Below, in pieces: positions 49,461 through 58,020 of a DNA stretch of 64,000 nucleotides; position 1 is the stretch's first letter, and every line of letters starts with the position of its first letter. The notes beneath the pieces were generated by a model. It was not told where the DNA came from and made no database searches. It worked only from the letters and a program-made list of their open reading frames with translations. Position numbers and translations under genes: made by a program. The DNA is from Mesorhizobium waimense. Lineage in GTDB: Bacteria > Pseudomonadota > Alphaproteobacteria > Rhizobiales > Rhizobiaceae. The stretch lies in contig NZ_QZWZ01000022.1 in the NCBI RefSeq assembly GCF_003601975.1, positions 47,815 through 111,814 on the forward strand, given 5' to 3'.

Positions 49461-50489
49461 TCAGCTTTTCGTCTGACCCGACTGCCTCACTGCGGCGAGC
49501 GCCGTCTCATGCTCGTCATTGGGCTTCTTATCATCGGGCCGCAGCGAGAACTCGACCATGACCGGAAGGTGGTCGGAGCCGGTGTCCTCCAGCCGCGACG
49601 CCGAATGGATGACGACGCCACCCTTGCTGAAGACCTGATCGATCGGCAGCCCGGCGTAGCGCCGCAGGAAGTCCGGCAACCGGAGAAGGATCCAGGTCGG
49701 TCCGGCCGAGGGCATCACCGTCAGCCCGCCGAGCGAGGCGACGCGCCGCACGGCCGCGCTCCACGGCACGGCATTGCAGTCGCCCGCCATGATCGCCGTC
49801 TCGCCGAGCGAGGCCAGCTGCTGCGACAACTCACCGATCTGCCATGATTGTTCCCGCGGCCATGGCCAGCTGAGATGGATGGCTGCGACATCGACGGCGC
49901 TGCCGCCGAAATCGACCTTCGCGATGGCCATCGCGCCGCGCCGTTCACAAAAGGGCTCGGTGCCGGCGACGAACGGTCGTCTGGACAGCAGTGCAACGCC
50001 GAACACGCCATTGGGGTAGGGACAGAGGATCCGGTAGGGATAGGCGCTGGCGATATAGCCAAGCTCGGTCGTCCACATCTCCGACACTTCGTCGAGGGTA
50101 ATCACGTCGGGGTTGGTCCGACCGATCAGCGACAGCACCTTCTTCGGCGTCGGATTGTCGTAGCGCAAATTCATCTGCAGCAGTCTGTAGACGATCTGGT
50201 TGGCGGGTTTGGCGTCCGCCTGCACCTGCCACAGGCGAGGCAAGGCGTTCGACGTGGTGGCGAAGGCCGCCAGCGCAAAGACGAGCGCCGCGGCCGCCTG
50301 CAGCCGAAACGAGGTGGCAAGCAGCGGCAAGGCGCACAGTGCCATCAGCACGGCCAGATGGACGCGGAAGTGGGAAAAGGAATCGAAAGCCGGATGCAAC
50401 GTGCCAAAAAACCCGGCCACCAGCGCGACCGAGAGACCCAGCATTGCCGGGAACGCCATCGAAGCCATCATGTTTCGCACGCGTGCCAT
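49461..50489 (-). CDS. Membrane-anchored endonuclease/exonuclease/phosphatase-family protein
   Basis: A 342-residue protein with three N-terminal membrane helices (about 10-90) and a C-terminal EEP-fold domain: LLQMNLRYDN, then DVITLDEVS, IHLSWPW, GDCNAVPWS and the closing GSDHLPVMVEF. These hold the metal-binding Asn, Glu and Asp-His residues of the fold. Family members hydrolyse phosphodiesters, including lipids and nucleic acids; the membrane anchor favours an envelope substrate. ATG 50489 is preferred over an upstream TTG. Confidence 0.85.
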   Translation of the reverse strand: MARVRNMMASMAFPAMLGLSVALVAGFFGTLHPAFDSFSHFRVHLAVLMALCALPLLATSFRLQAAAALVFALAAFATTSNALPRLWQVQADAKPANQIVYRLLQMNLRYDNPTPKKVLSLIGRTNPDVITLDEVSEMWTTELGYIASAYPYRILCPYPNGVFGVALLSRRPFVAGTEPFCERRGAMAIAKVDFGGSAVDVAAIHLSWPWPREQSWQIGELSQQLASLGETAIMAGDCNAVPWSAAVRRVASLGGLTVMPSAGPTWILLRLPDFLRRYAGLPIDQVFSKGGVVIHSASRLEDTGSDHLPVMVEFSLRPDDKKPNDEHETALAAVRQSGQTKS

Positions 50490-50591
50490 CAGACCAGGGT
50501 TTGCATCGCCGAGGTGTCCAGCCTGTTTATCGGCCAAAATGCGGCCCAATCAAGATGACCAAATGCCTCGCGGGGAGCCTGCGGGCCGCGC

Positions 50592-52094
50592 CTACTGGAA
50601 GGCCGTCTCCGAAAAACTTCGGAGCTTGCGCGAATGCAGCCTTTCCATCGGCATCTCGGCCAGTTTTTCCATCGCCCTGATGCCGATGGTCAGGTGCTGC
50701 GCCACTTGCCGCTTGTAGAATTCGGTCGCCATGCCAGGCAGCTTCAACTCGCCATGCAGCGGCTTGTCGGAGACGCAAAGCAGCGTGCCGTAGGGCACCC
50801 GGAAGCGAAAGCCGTTGGCGGCGATGGTCGCCGATTCCATATCGAGCGCGATCGCCCGCGACTGCGACAGCCGCTGCACCGGTCCACGCTGGTCGCGCAG
50901 TTCCCAGTTGCGGTTATCGATGGTGGCGACGGTGCCGGTGCGCATGATGCGCTTCAAATCGTAGCCGGACAGCCCGGTGACTTCGGCGACCGCCTCCTGC
51001 AGCGCCACCTGGATCTCCGCCAGTGGCGGGATCGGCACCCAGACGGGCAGGTCGTCGTCCAGCACATGGTCTTCCCGGACATAGGCATGCGCCAGCACAT
51101 AGTCGCCCAGCGCCTGCGTGTTGCGGAGCCCGGCGCAGTGGCCGAGCATCACCCAGGCATGCGGGCGGAGCACCGCGATATGGTCGGTGATCGTCTTGGC
51201 GTTCGAAGGGCCGACGCCGATATTGACCATGGTGATGCCGCCATGGTTCGGCTTCTTCAAATGATAGGCCGGCATCTGCGGCAGGCGCTGCGGCGGCGTG
51301 CCTTCGCCGGGCATGCTTGCCCCGGGGCGGGTGACGACATTGCCTGGTTCGATGAACTCGGCATATCCGCCGCCGCCATTGGCCATCAACTCGCGCGCAC
51401 GGCCGACGAACTCGTCGATGTAGAACTGATAGTTGGTGAACAGCACGAAGTTCTGGAAATGCTGCGGAGTGGTCGCCGTATAATGCGACAGCCGGTGCAG
51501 CGAATAGTCGATGCGCTGCGCCGTGAACGGCGCCAGCGGCCGCGGCTCGCCGAACGCCACTTCGAAGGTGCCGTTGGCGATCTGGTCGTCGGTTCCGTCG
51601 AGGTCAGGCACGTCGAACAGGTCGCGGATCGGTCGCTTGATGCGCTCGGCGGCGGCGCCATCGACATGGGTGCCCTCAAGGAAGGCGAAATGCAGTGGGA
51701 TCGGCGTGGTCGATTCCGAAACGGTGACCTGAACGCCGTGATTGCGCATGATCAGGCGAAGCTGTTCGATGAGATAGCTCTCGAACAGCATTGGCTGGGT
51801 GATGGTGGTCGAGAAATGCCCCGGCGTCGGCATATGGCCATAGGCTTGCCGCGAGTCGATCTGGGTGAAGGAACTCGTGGTGACGCCGATCTCGGGGTAA
51901 AAGGCACGGTAGCGCTTGTTGTTGTCGCCGCCTGCGGCCAGCGCCGTGAAGGAATCACGCAGGAATTTGGTGTTGCGGTCGTAAAGCACCTGCAAGGCCG
52001 CGACCGCCTTCTTGGCGTCGTCGAAGCTCTCCTTGCCGAAAGGCTCCGGCATGACGACCGATTCGATAGCTTGGGGGTAGATTCGCTTTTCCAT
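50592..52094 (-). CDS. amn: AMP nucleosidase
   Basis: A 500-residue enzyme that splits AMP into adenine and ribose 5-phosphate. The N-terminal domain (PLHFAFLEGTHVDG, DYSLHRLSHYTAT) is specific to Amn and the C-terminal half is a nucleoside phosphorylase fold (VNIGVGPSNAKTITDH, then LDMESATIAANGFRF). Length and motifs are normal. It regulates the intracellular AMP pool in the purine salvage pathway. Confidence 0.95.
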   Translation of the reverse strand: MEKRIYPQAIESVVMPEPFGKESFDDAKKAVAALQVLYDRNTKFLRDSFTALAAGGDNNKRYRAFYPEIGVTTSSFTQIDSRQAYGHMPTPGHFSTTITQPMLFESYLIEQLRLIMRNHGVQVTVSESTTPIPLHFAFLEGTHVDGAAAERIKRPIRDLFDVPDLDGTDDQIANGTFEVAFGEPRPLAPFTAQRIDYSLHRLSHYTATTPQHFQNFVLFTNYQFYIDEFVGRARELMANGGGGYAEFIEPGNVVTRPGASMPGEGTPPQRLPQMPAYHLKKPNHGGITMVNIGVGPSNAKTITDHIAVLRPHAWVMLGHCAGLRNTQALGDYVLAHAYVREDHVLDDDLPVWVPIPPLAEIQVALQEAVAEVTGLSGYDLKRIMRTGTVATIDNRNWELRDQRGPVQRLSQSRAIALDMESATIAANGFRFRVPYGTLLCVSDKPLHGELKLPGMATEFYKRQVAQHLTIGIRAMEKLAEMPMERLHSRKLRSFSETAFQ

Positions 52095-52169
52095 GGCTCA
52101 ATATAGAGACTTGGAAGAGCGCTTGGGAGGGGGAGGCGGGCCGAACCCGGCTGAAGCGAGTGTTTTTCT

Positions 52170-52364
52170 TCAACCGCGTTGCAGGCTGACCAGCAACACA
52201 AAGCCCACGCCGGTCTTCTTCAAAGCCGGCGCCTCGATCGTCGAACCGGGATCGGCGCGCATCATCGGCACGGCCAGCACCGGGGCGGCGAGAAGCGTCA
52301 GGATGAGCGCTGTCCGCGGCAGGAGCCGAAGGATCATCAGGGCGCTGGTGGCGGTGCGGTTCAT
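52170..52364 (-). CDS. Small exported protein, 64 aa
   Basis: A 64-residue protein whose N-terminal third is a signal-peptide-like segment (ILRLLPRTALILTLLAAPVLA) followed by a short mature part ending VLLVSLQRG. AGAGAAAAG lies about 12 bases before the ATG. It follows a 50-residue gene with a strong ribosome binding site on the same strand, 40 bases upstream. No family recognised; the pair may be a small operon. Confidence 0.5.
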   Translation of the reverse strand: MNRTATSALMILRLLPRTALILTLLAAPVLAVPMMRADPGSTIEAPALKKTGVGFVLLVSLQRG

Positions 52365-52404
52365 GGTCGTTTGCTTTTCTCTGGGTTTCTGGTGCTTTGT
52401 CGTT

Positions 52405-52557
52405 TCAGTGGCGAAGATGGTTCGAACAGCCGAAGCTGCAGGAATTGGCCGCGTCCCAGGAGCGGGCCGGACGGCCTGCTTCGGCGACGAGAATGGCGAA
52501 CAACATGCCGAACAGGCTCATCAGCAGGCAGACGATGGTGAAGCGGCGAGCGAGCAT
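52405..52557 (-). CDS. Small membrane or exported protein, 50 aa
   Basis: A 50-codon frame starting MLARRFTIVCLLMSLFGML, an N-terminal hydrophobic helix, then a short polar tail with two cysteines (NSCSFGCSNHLRH). AAGGAGG lies about 10 bases before the ATG, one of the strongest ribosome binding sites in the window, which supports translation. Too short for most gene finders. Function unknown; the two cysteines spaced by three residues could form a disulfide or bind a metal. Confidence 0.6.
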   Translation of the reverse strand: MLARRFTIVCLLMSLFGMLFAILVAEAGRPARSWDAANSCSFGCSNHLRH

Positions 52558-52749
52558 TGGCGTGGTGTCCTCCTTCAATGCCGAGGAGAATGCCCGAGTG
52601 CCTCTGAACCGGCTCTGATGCCGGCGTTCATCTGCCGTTCAAATTGATTGACGCGGCTTTGACGCGGCGCGACGGCCCGGTCTGGAGGCCGCGATCCGCT
52701 GCTTGGGCAGCGCAAAGCACCGACCGGCAGCCGGCAGCGGGGTCGGCGC

Positions 52750-52780
52750 AAAAAAAGAAACGGGGCCGCGAAGGCCCCGT
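52750..52780 (-). terminator. Rho-independent terminator of the DUF2147 gene
   Basis: ACGGGGCC (52760-52767) and GGCCCCGT (52773-52780) form a perfect 8-bp stem with a 5-base loop. On the minus strand the hairpin is followed at once by a T-rich tract (complement of 52750-52759). It lies 27 bases after the stop of the DUF2147 gene. Confidence 0.85.
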
Positions 52781-52807
52781 TCTCTCATTCTGTGGCGATG
52801 AAGACGA

Positions 52808-53149
52808 TCAGAGCTTGTGCCAGGTCTGGCTCTTGCAGATCAGCCCGCCGAGCACGCAGCCGCTCATCTTGAGCGAGGTTCCCGAAAGCGTCGCCTTGCC
52901 GGAATAGGTCTTGTCGTTTGCCGGATCGGTGATGCTGCCGGCATATTTGTTGTCGCCGGCAGGTTTGAGCGAGCCGATGGTCTTGCCGGCATGTTTGCCG
53001 GTCTTCAGCGTGATCGAAAATGAGCCGCCGCCAGCGATGGCCGCGGTATCGCCGGCCTGTGTCTTCCAATTGCCTTCGATCGGGTCGGCCCATGCAGCAC
53101 CCGCCATGATCAATGTGGCCGCCAGGGCCAGGCTCAGTTTTTGATACAT
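52808..53149 (-). CDS. DUF2147 family exported protein
   Basis: A 113-residue exported protein with a signal peptide (about 1-22, ending GAAWA) and a small beta-barrel DUF2147 domain (DPIEGNWKTQAGDTAAI, then GKATLSGTSLKMSGC). Two cysteines near the C-terminus (GCVLGGLICKS) may pair. AGGGAGG precedes the ATG. The family is thought to be calycin-like, possibly binding lipids; function unproven. It is transcribed alone, with its own terminator. Confidence 0.85.
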   Translation of the reverse strand: MYQKLSLALAATLIMAGAAWADPIEGNWKTQAGDTAAIAGGGSFSITLKTGKHAGKTIGSLKPAGDNKYAGSITDPANDKTYSGKATLSGTSLKMSGCVLGGLICKSQTWHKL

Positions 53150-53200
53150 GTCTATCCTCCCTATGGGTTTCCGGTGGGGCTCCGTTCCGCCTTCCCGCCC

Positions 53201-53216
53201 CTTACGCAAACGTAAG
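53201..53216. promoter_or_regulatory. Dyad upstream of the DUF2147 gene
   Basis: CTTACG-CAAA-CGTAAG is a perfect 6-bp inverted repeat about 52 bases before the DUF2147 start. TTACG...CGTAA half-sites are typical of MerR-family operators such as those of LiuR-type regulators. The assignment is a guess from pattern; the site could be bound by another protein. Confidence 0.4.
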
Positions 53217-53527
53217 CTAATCCAGCTGCCGGAAAAACAAAAGCGGTGCCGCCACGGAAGGTTGCGGGATTTATTAGCTACCCGTCGGCGAACAAATGAA
53301 GCGATCTAAGCAGGGCCTTTGGTTCTCGTGGTTAGCGGAGTCTTGATCCCCGGTCTCGGAATTTTCGTCAAATTTTTCGCAAGAAGGCAGAATAGCTGGC
53401 TTTGTATCCTTAACGAATTTCCGTGTTTACCTCTTGTTTTAGCTTTGTTTTCCTCAAATTAAGCACGCCATTTAACGACGGATTCAAGGCTCGGCTGCAT
53501 TCTCGAAAGCATCGAAAGAGCGGCCCC

Positions 53528-53547
53528 CCAAGGGACACCAAGGGACA
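53528..53547 (+). repeat. Exact 10-base tandem duplication
   Basis: CCAAGGGACA occurs twice in direct succession at 53528-53537 and 53538-53547, in the leader of the Sel1-like gene. It is probably a slippage duplication. Copy number may vary between strains. Confidence 0.7.
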
Positions 53548-53586
53548 GAAGGAGGCAGCTCTCGGGAGCCAGACAGGGGATTTGAA

Positions 53587-53853
53587 ATGGCACGTTTTGA
53601 AATGCTTGAAGCCGGCTTCGGCGCCATGGGGGCAACTGCCCAGGCCGACATTCTTTTCGAACTGGGCATGATGTATGCGACCGGCCGCGATTGCGAGACC
53701 GATGTCGTCGCCGCCCACAAATGGTTCAACATCGCCGCCATTAAGGGTTCGGTCCGCGCCGCGGAATTGCGCTCGGAATTGTCGGCCGCGATGTCCAAGG
53801 TCGAGATCGCCAAGGCGCTGCGCGAAGCGCGCGAATGGATGACGATGCACTAA
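53587..53853 (+). CDS. Sel1-repeat-like small protein
   Basis: An 88-residue helical protein with a Sel1/TPR-like repeat: ADILFELGMMYATGRDCETD, then VVAAHKWFNIAAIKGSVRAA. A C-terminal helix (VEIAKALREAREWM) follows. No signal peptide. Such single-repeat proteins are common in Rhizobiales and presumed to bind other proteins. It stands alone between two long intergenic regions. The ribosome binding site is weak. Confidence 0.8.
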   Translation: MARFEMLEAGFGAMGATAQADILFELGMMYATGRDCETDVVAAHKWFNIAAIKGSVRAAELRSELSAAMSKVEIAKALREAREWMTMH

Positions 53854-54327
53854 GCACCGGGCTCCCGGTGCCCGAAGATCAGGTGCAGTGAGATCACGGG
53901 GCAGGAACGCTTTTGGTCAAGGCCGCGAAAGACGGCCGGCCCACCAGGGACAAGGTCGCGAGAAGACGGCCATACGAACAAGACCAAGAACACGGCAGGC
54001 CAAATCCGGTCAAGCCGTGCGGCAGGCAGGGAAGTAAGCGGGGTTTCGCGGCGCGGGGGCGTTCGGGGAAGCTCCATTGGCAAAAGCCGCGACCGGCCGG
54101 GACAAGGCCGGCGCGGCTTTTGGCTGTTTCGGCCCGGCCAAGATCATGGTCATACAACAAGACCAAACCTCGTCGATGACTGAAGTATGTTCGGCGGTGA
54201 CACAGCGCAGGCCCAATCGAGTGCCGGCGATGCGCCAAGACATGTCGGGCGAAGGGTGAAATTGTCCCGCCTCTGTGGAAGAAGCGTGGCCGGAAGGGTC
54301 GCGCGTGAGTGGAGGAGCACTATCACC
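53854..54327. other. Long leader region of the amino-acid-binding protein gene
   Basis: About 470 bases without a supported gene. It contains a strong hairpin at 54082-54121 and two similar blocks, CATACGAACAAGACCA (near 53971-53986) and CATACAACAAGACCA (near 54151-54165). Each block reads roughly GGTC/GGCC...GACC and could be an operator pair. A small RNA ending at the hairpin is possible. No known riboswitch was recognised. Confidence 0.45.
54082..54121. terminator. 16-bp hairpin in the intergenic region
   Basis: AAAAGCCGCG (54082-54091) pairs with CGCGGCTTTT (54112-54121), and CCGGCC (54093-54098) with GGCCGG (54106-54111), around a GGGACAA loop with one bulged base. It could terminate in either direction (TTTT at both arms), ending a small RNA or the Sel1-like transcript. 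Confidence 0.55.
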
Positions 54328-55449
54328 ATGAAAAAATTGGGTATTTTGAGCGCGGCCGTATTGGGCCTGATGATGAGCGCATCGGTTGCGTTCGCCGACG
54401 ACATCACCGTCTCGGTGGTCGGCCCGATGACCGGCCAGCTCGCCAACATCGGCGACCAGTTCAAGCAGGGCGCACAGGCAGCCGCCGACGCCATCAATGC
54501 CGCCGGCGGCGTCAACGGCAACAAGATCAAACTCGACATCCAGGACGACCAGTGCGATCCGAAGCAGGCTGTTTCGGTCGCCAACCGCATCGTCGCCGAC
54601 GGCACAAAGTTCGTCGACGGCCATGCCTGCTCGGGTTCGAGCATTCCGGCCTCGGCCGTCTATGCCGAAGCCGGTACGCTGATGATGAGCCCGGCGTCAT
54701 CCAATCCGGAGCTGACCGATGCCGCGGCAAAGGCCGGCTGGCCGACGATCATGCGCCTCTATACGCGCGACGATGCGCAGGGCGCCTTCATCGGCCCGTG
54801 GATCGCCAAGAAATACGCCGGCAAGAACGTCGTCATCCTGCATGACAAGAGCGCCTACGGCCAGGGCGTTGCCGACGCCGTCAAGGCGACGATGAATGCC
54901 GGCGGCCTCAACGAGGTGAATTACGAAGGCATCAATGCCGGTGAGAAGGACTATTCGGCTCTCGTCACCAAGCTGAAGGAACTGAAGGCAGACGTGGTCT
55001 ATTTCGGCGGCTACCACCCCGAAGCCGGCCTCATCCTGCGCCAGGCTGCCGAGCAGAACGTCAAGTTCCAGCTGATCATGCCGGACTCGATCGCCTCGCC
55101 GGAATTCTGGCAGATCGCCGGCCCGGCCGGCGAAGGCACCATGTTCGTCTTCCCGTCGGACCCGCAGGCCAAGCCCGAAGCCAAGGACGCCATCGCCAAG
55201 ATCAAGGCCGGCGGCTTCGTGCCGGAAGGCTTTACGCTGTTCTCCTATGCCGTGGTCCAGGCTTTTGCCGAAGGCATCAAGCGCGCCGGCAGCGATGACC
55301 CGGCCAAGGTCGCCGAAGCGCTGAAGAACGGCCAGCCGATCAGCACCGTTGTCGGCCAGGTCACCTTCGACGAGAAGGGTGACCTGAAGAACGCCAGCTA
55401 CGACATCAACCAGTGGCACGACGGCAAATATGCGCCGATCCAGCCGTGA
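54328..55449 (+). CDS. Branched-chain amino acid ABC transporter substrate-binding protein
   Basis: A 373-residue periplasmic binding protein of the LivJ/LivK type. Signal peptide about 1-23 (ending SVAFA); the mature protein begins DDITVSVVGPMTGQLA and contains HACSGSSIPASAVYAE and SPASSNPELTD, where LIV-type proteins bind the amino acid backbone. GGAGGAG precedes the ATG. No permease or ATPase genes lie nearby, so it is an orphan binding protein. A terminator follows. The neighbouring leucine catabolism genes suggest leucine or a related ligand (inference). Confidence 0.9.
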   Translation: MKKLGILSAAVLGLMMSASVAFADDITVSVVGPMTGQLANIGDQFKQGAQAAADAINAAGGVNGNKIKLDIQDDQCDPKQAVSVANRIVADGTKFVDGHACSGSSIPASAVYAEAGTLMMSPASSNPELTDAAAKAGWPTIMRLYTRDDAQGAFIGPWIAKKYAGKNVVILHDKSAYGQGVADAVKATMNAGGLNEVNYEGINAGEKDYSALVTKLKELKADVVYFGGYHPEAGLILRQAAEQNVKFQLIMPDSIASPEFWQIAGPAGEGTMFVFPSDPQAKPEAKDAIAKIKAGGFVPEGFTLFSYAVVQAFAEGIKRAGSDDPAKVAEALKNGQPISTVVGQVTFDEKGDLKNASYDINQWHDGKYAPIQP

Positions 55450-55470
55450 TCTTCTCTACCTGACAGTTGG

Positions 55471-55497
55471 AAATGGCCGGGGCTTGCCCGGCCATTT
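55471..55497 (+). terminator. Rho-independent terminator of the binding-protein gene
   Basis: AAATGGCCGGG (55471-55481) and CCCGGCCATTT (55487-55497) form a perfect 11-bp stem with a 5-base loop, followed by TCATTTT. It lies 22 bases after the stop codon and could also serve the convergent mccA gene. Confidence 0.85.
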
Positions 55498-55511
55498 TCA
55501 TTTTCGGGCAG

Positions 55512-57476
55512 CTATCCCTGGTCCTGCTCGGCAAAGCGCACCAGCACGGTGCCGTCGCTGACCTGCGCGCCCTCGACCGCGATCTCGGCGATCACGCCGT
55601 CATGCGGCGCGGCAATCGTGTGTTCCATTTTCATTGCTTCCAGGATCAGCAGTGGCTGGCCCTTGGTGACGGCGTCGCCTTTGCCCACGCGCACCAGCTT
55701 GACCAGGCCAGGCATCGGTGCTCGCAGGGTGTCTGAAGCGGCGGCGGCTTCGTCCGTCTTGGCCAGCGGATCCGGCACCGCGAAATTGTAGCTGGTCGCG
55801 CCCTCGAACACGGTGATGTGGCCGGGCCAGCGGGCGAGGCGAGGGACGGCGCGAAGATCGTGCGAATTGACAGCTTCATAGGGAGCGTCCAGCGCGACCT
55901 CGAAGCGTCCGTCCTGCCGCACCGAAACCCGCGCGAGGATATCCTCCTCGCCATGGCGCAGCCGCGTGCGCCGCGCCACCGTGTGGAAATGCGCATAGCC
56001 GGAAAGCGATGACCAGGGATCGTCGGACGGCGCCTGAACTCCGGCACCAGACGCCGCGAGCGCTGCCGCGGCGACGGTCTCGCCGCTCGGCGGCGGGACG
56101 ACGGTCAGCGCCTCCTGATGCCGGCCGATCAGACCGGTGTCGACATCGCCGGCCGAAAAATCCGTATCGGTGGCAAGCGCCGCAAGAAACGCGGTGTTGA
56201 CCGTCGAGCCGGCGATTTCGGTCTGCGACAACGCGGAGCCGAGCGCATCGAGTGCCGCTTGCCTGTCGCTGCCGTGCACGACCAGCTTGGCGATCATCGG
56301 GTCGTAGAAGGGCGAGATCGCATCGCCCGCCCGCACGCCGGTCTCGATGCGTATGGTAGCGCCTTCGGGTGCTGCGTCGGGAAATTTCAGATGATGCAGC
56401 GTGCCTGTCGCCGGCAGGAATCCCTTTGCCGCGTCCTCGGCATAGATGCGTGCCTCGATGGCGTGGCCGGAGAGCGTTATTTCGCTCTGTGTCTTCGGCA
56501 GCTTCTCGCCGGCCGCTACCCTGAGCTGCCACTCGACCAGGTCGGTGCCAGTGACCATTTCGGTGACGGGATGTTCGACCTGCAGGCGGGTGTTCATCTC
56601 CATGAACCAGAAGCGGTCCGCCTTCAGCCCTTGCGAGGCATCGACGATGAACTCGATCGTGCCGGCGCCGGAATAGCTGATCGCCTTGGCGGCCTTCACC
56701 GCCGCTTCCGTCATCGCCTTGCGCAATGCCGGCGTCATGCCGGGAGCGGGCGCTTCCTCGATCACCTTCTGGTGGCGGCGCTGCGCGGAGCAGTCGCGCT
56801 CGTAGAGATGCACGGCGTTGCCGAAATTGTCGCCGAACACCTGCACCTCGATGTGCCTGGGCTTGTCGACATATTTTTCCACCAGCACGCGGTCGTCGCC
56901 GAACGCCGCCTTGGCCTCGCGGCGCGCGCCCGACAGGGCTTCGGAGAAATCGTCGGGATGCTCGACCCGCCGCATGCCCTTGCCGCCGCCGCCGGCGCGC
57001 GCCTTGATCAGCACGGGATAGCCGATCTCGCGCGCCTTGGAGGCGAGCAGCACGATCTCCTGCGCCTCGCCATGATAGCCGGGCACCACTGGCACCCCAG
57101 CCTTTTCCATCAGCCGCTTGGCCGCGTCCTTCAGCCCCATGGCGCGGATCGAGGCCGCCGACGGGCCGATGAAGGTGAGCCCCGCCGCGGTCACCTGGTC
57201 GACAAAGTCGGGGTTTTCCGAAAGGAAGCCGTAGCCTGGGTGGATCGCTTGCGCGCCCGTCGCCAAGGCCGCGGCGACGATCTTGTCTCCGCGCAGATAG
57301 CTTTCGCCGACCGGCGAGGCGCCGATATGCACGGCTTCGTCGGCCATCGTGACATGCATGGCTTTGGCGTCGGCGTCGGAATAGACGGCGACGCAGCACA
57401 CGCCCATCTTGCGCGCGGTGCGGATCACCCGGCAGGCGATCTCGCCGCGATTGGCGATCAGGATCTTGGCGAACAT
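55512..57476 (-). CDS. mccA: 3-Methylcrotonyl-CoA carboxylase biotin-containing subunit
   Basis: A 654-residue biotin carboxylase/biotin carrier protein. Biotin carboxylase domain (KILIANRGEIACRVIRTAR, GGGGKGMRRVEH, EMNTRLQVEHPVTE) to about residue 450; a middle region; then the biotinyl domain with EAMKMEH, biotin on Lys616. With MccB it carboxylates 3-methylcrotonyl-CoA in leucine breakdown. It could also be an acetyl- or propionyl-CoA-type subunit, but the neighbouring mccB and ivd favour methylcrotonyl-CoA. In rhizobia such genes are usually adjacent to mccB; here two genes intervene. Confidence 0.9.
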   Translation of the reverse strand: MFAKILIANRGEIACRVIRTARKMGVCCVAVYSDADAKAMHVTMADEAVHIGASPVGESYLRGDKIVAAALATGAQAIHPGYGFLSENPDFVDQVTAAGLTFIGPSAASIRAMGLKDAAKRLMEKAGVPVVPGYHGEAQEIVLLASKAREIGYPVLIKARAGGGGKGMRRVEHPDDFSEALSGARREAKAAFGDDRVLVEKYVDKPRHIEVQVFGDNFGNAVHLYERDCSAQRRHQKVIEEAPAPGMTPALRKAMTEAAVKAAKAISYSGAGTIEFIVDASQGLKADRFWFMEMNTRLQVEHPVTEMVTGTDLVEWQLRVAAGEKLPKTQSEITLSGHAIEARIYAEDAAKGFLPATGTLHHLKFPDAAPEGATIRIETGVRAGDAISPFYDPMIAKLVVHGSDRQAALDALGSALSQTEIAGSTVNTAFLAALATDTDFSAGDVDTGLIGRHQEALTVVPPPSGETVAAAALAASGAGVQAPSDDPWSSLSGYAHFHTVARRTRLRHGEEDILARVSVRQDGRFEVALDAPYEAVNSHDLRAVPRLARWPGHITVFEGATSYNFAVPDPLAKTDEAAAASDTLRAPMPGLVKLVRVGKGDAVTKGQPLLILEAMKMEHTIAAPHDGVIAEIAVEGAQVSDGTVLVRFAEQDQG

Positions 57477-57525
57477 GGAGCCTCCCGGGTTTGCTTCGGG
57501 CGGCGCCAGTCTGGCAGGAACCAGC

Positions 57526-57900
57526 CTACTTGGAAGCTGCGATCTCGCAAGCTCCGCCGGTTGTCACCTTGTAATGAGCGCGGGTGGCCTTGCAGGATTT
57601 CATCGCCAGGTCCTCGGCCGCCTTCTGCGATTGCGCATTCAGATGCGCGCCGCAGATGATGTAGATCGACGTCACCCGCATGTAGGGGGTGGTCGCATAG
57701 GCCGAGTGGCCGCTGGCCGCCACATAGGCATTGTATGCCTTGGTGCAATCGGATTTCGGGTTTCCCGACAAAGTCGGGTGGAAATGAATATCGCCCTTGT
57801 TTCCAGCCAGAGATGCCGTCGACCCGACGCCGGGTATCGCGAATATAAGCAATCCTGCAAGTATCGAGACAGTCGTCTTGCGAAAGTATTTCAGTTCCAT
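57526..57900 (-). CDS. Exported hypothetical protein inside the mcc cluster
   Basis: A 124-residue protein with a signal peptide (about 1-32) and a mature domain with three cysteines (SDCTKAYNAYVAASG, IYIICGAHLNAQS, MKSCKATRAHYKV) plus a C-terminal GGACEIA. ATG 57900 or GTG 57906 could start it; GGGG precedes. Helical pattern reminiscent of Sel1-like or DUF-type exported proteins, but no family recognised. It separates mccA from the macro-domain gene. Confidence 0.65.
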   Translation of the reverse strand: MELKYFRKTTVSILAGLLIFAIPGVGSTASLAGNKGDIHFHPTLSGNPKSDCTKAYNAYVAASGHSAYATTPYMRVTSIYIICGAHLNAQSQKAAEDLAMKSCKATRAHYKVTTGGACEIAASK

Positions 57901-58020
57901 TTTCACCCCATGCCCATTGGAAAGTGCAGGATGAGCAATAGCGCCTAATTTCCGGCGCCGCCAGTTCTGGAATGAAAAATCGCACTTCGAGCTGTGGATC
58001 GGTCGCTTCGGCCATGCAGT

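Larger units (their letters stand above)
53150..53586. other. Long intergenic region between DUF2147 and the Sel1-like gene
   Basis: About 440 bases with no supported gene. It holds the CTTACG dyad at 53201-53216, an AT-richer stretch at about 53340-53470 that may carry the promoter of the Sel1-like gene, and a 10-base tandem duplication at 53528-53547. Confidence 0.45.

Noticed and set aside
50634..52106. Open frame of 490 codons antisense to amn
   Set aside because: Domainless, Arg/His-rich; amn on the minus strand is intact.
53913..54179. 88-codon frame in the leader of the binding-protein gene
   Set aside because: TTG start without a ribosome binding site, runs through a strong hairpin, Arg/Lys/Pro-rich composition.
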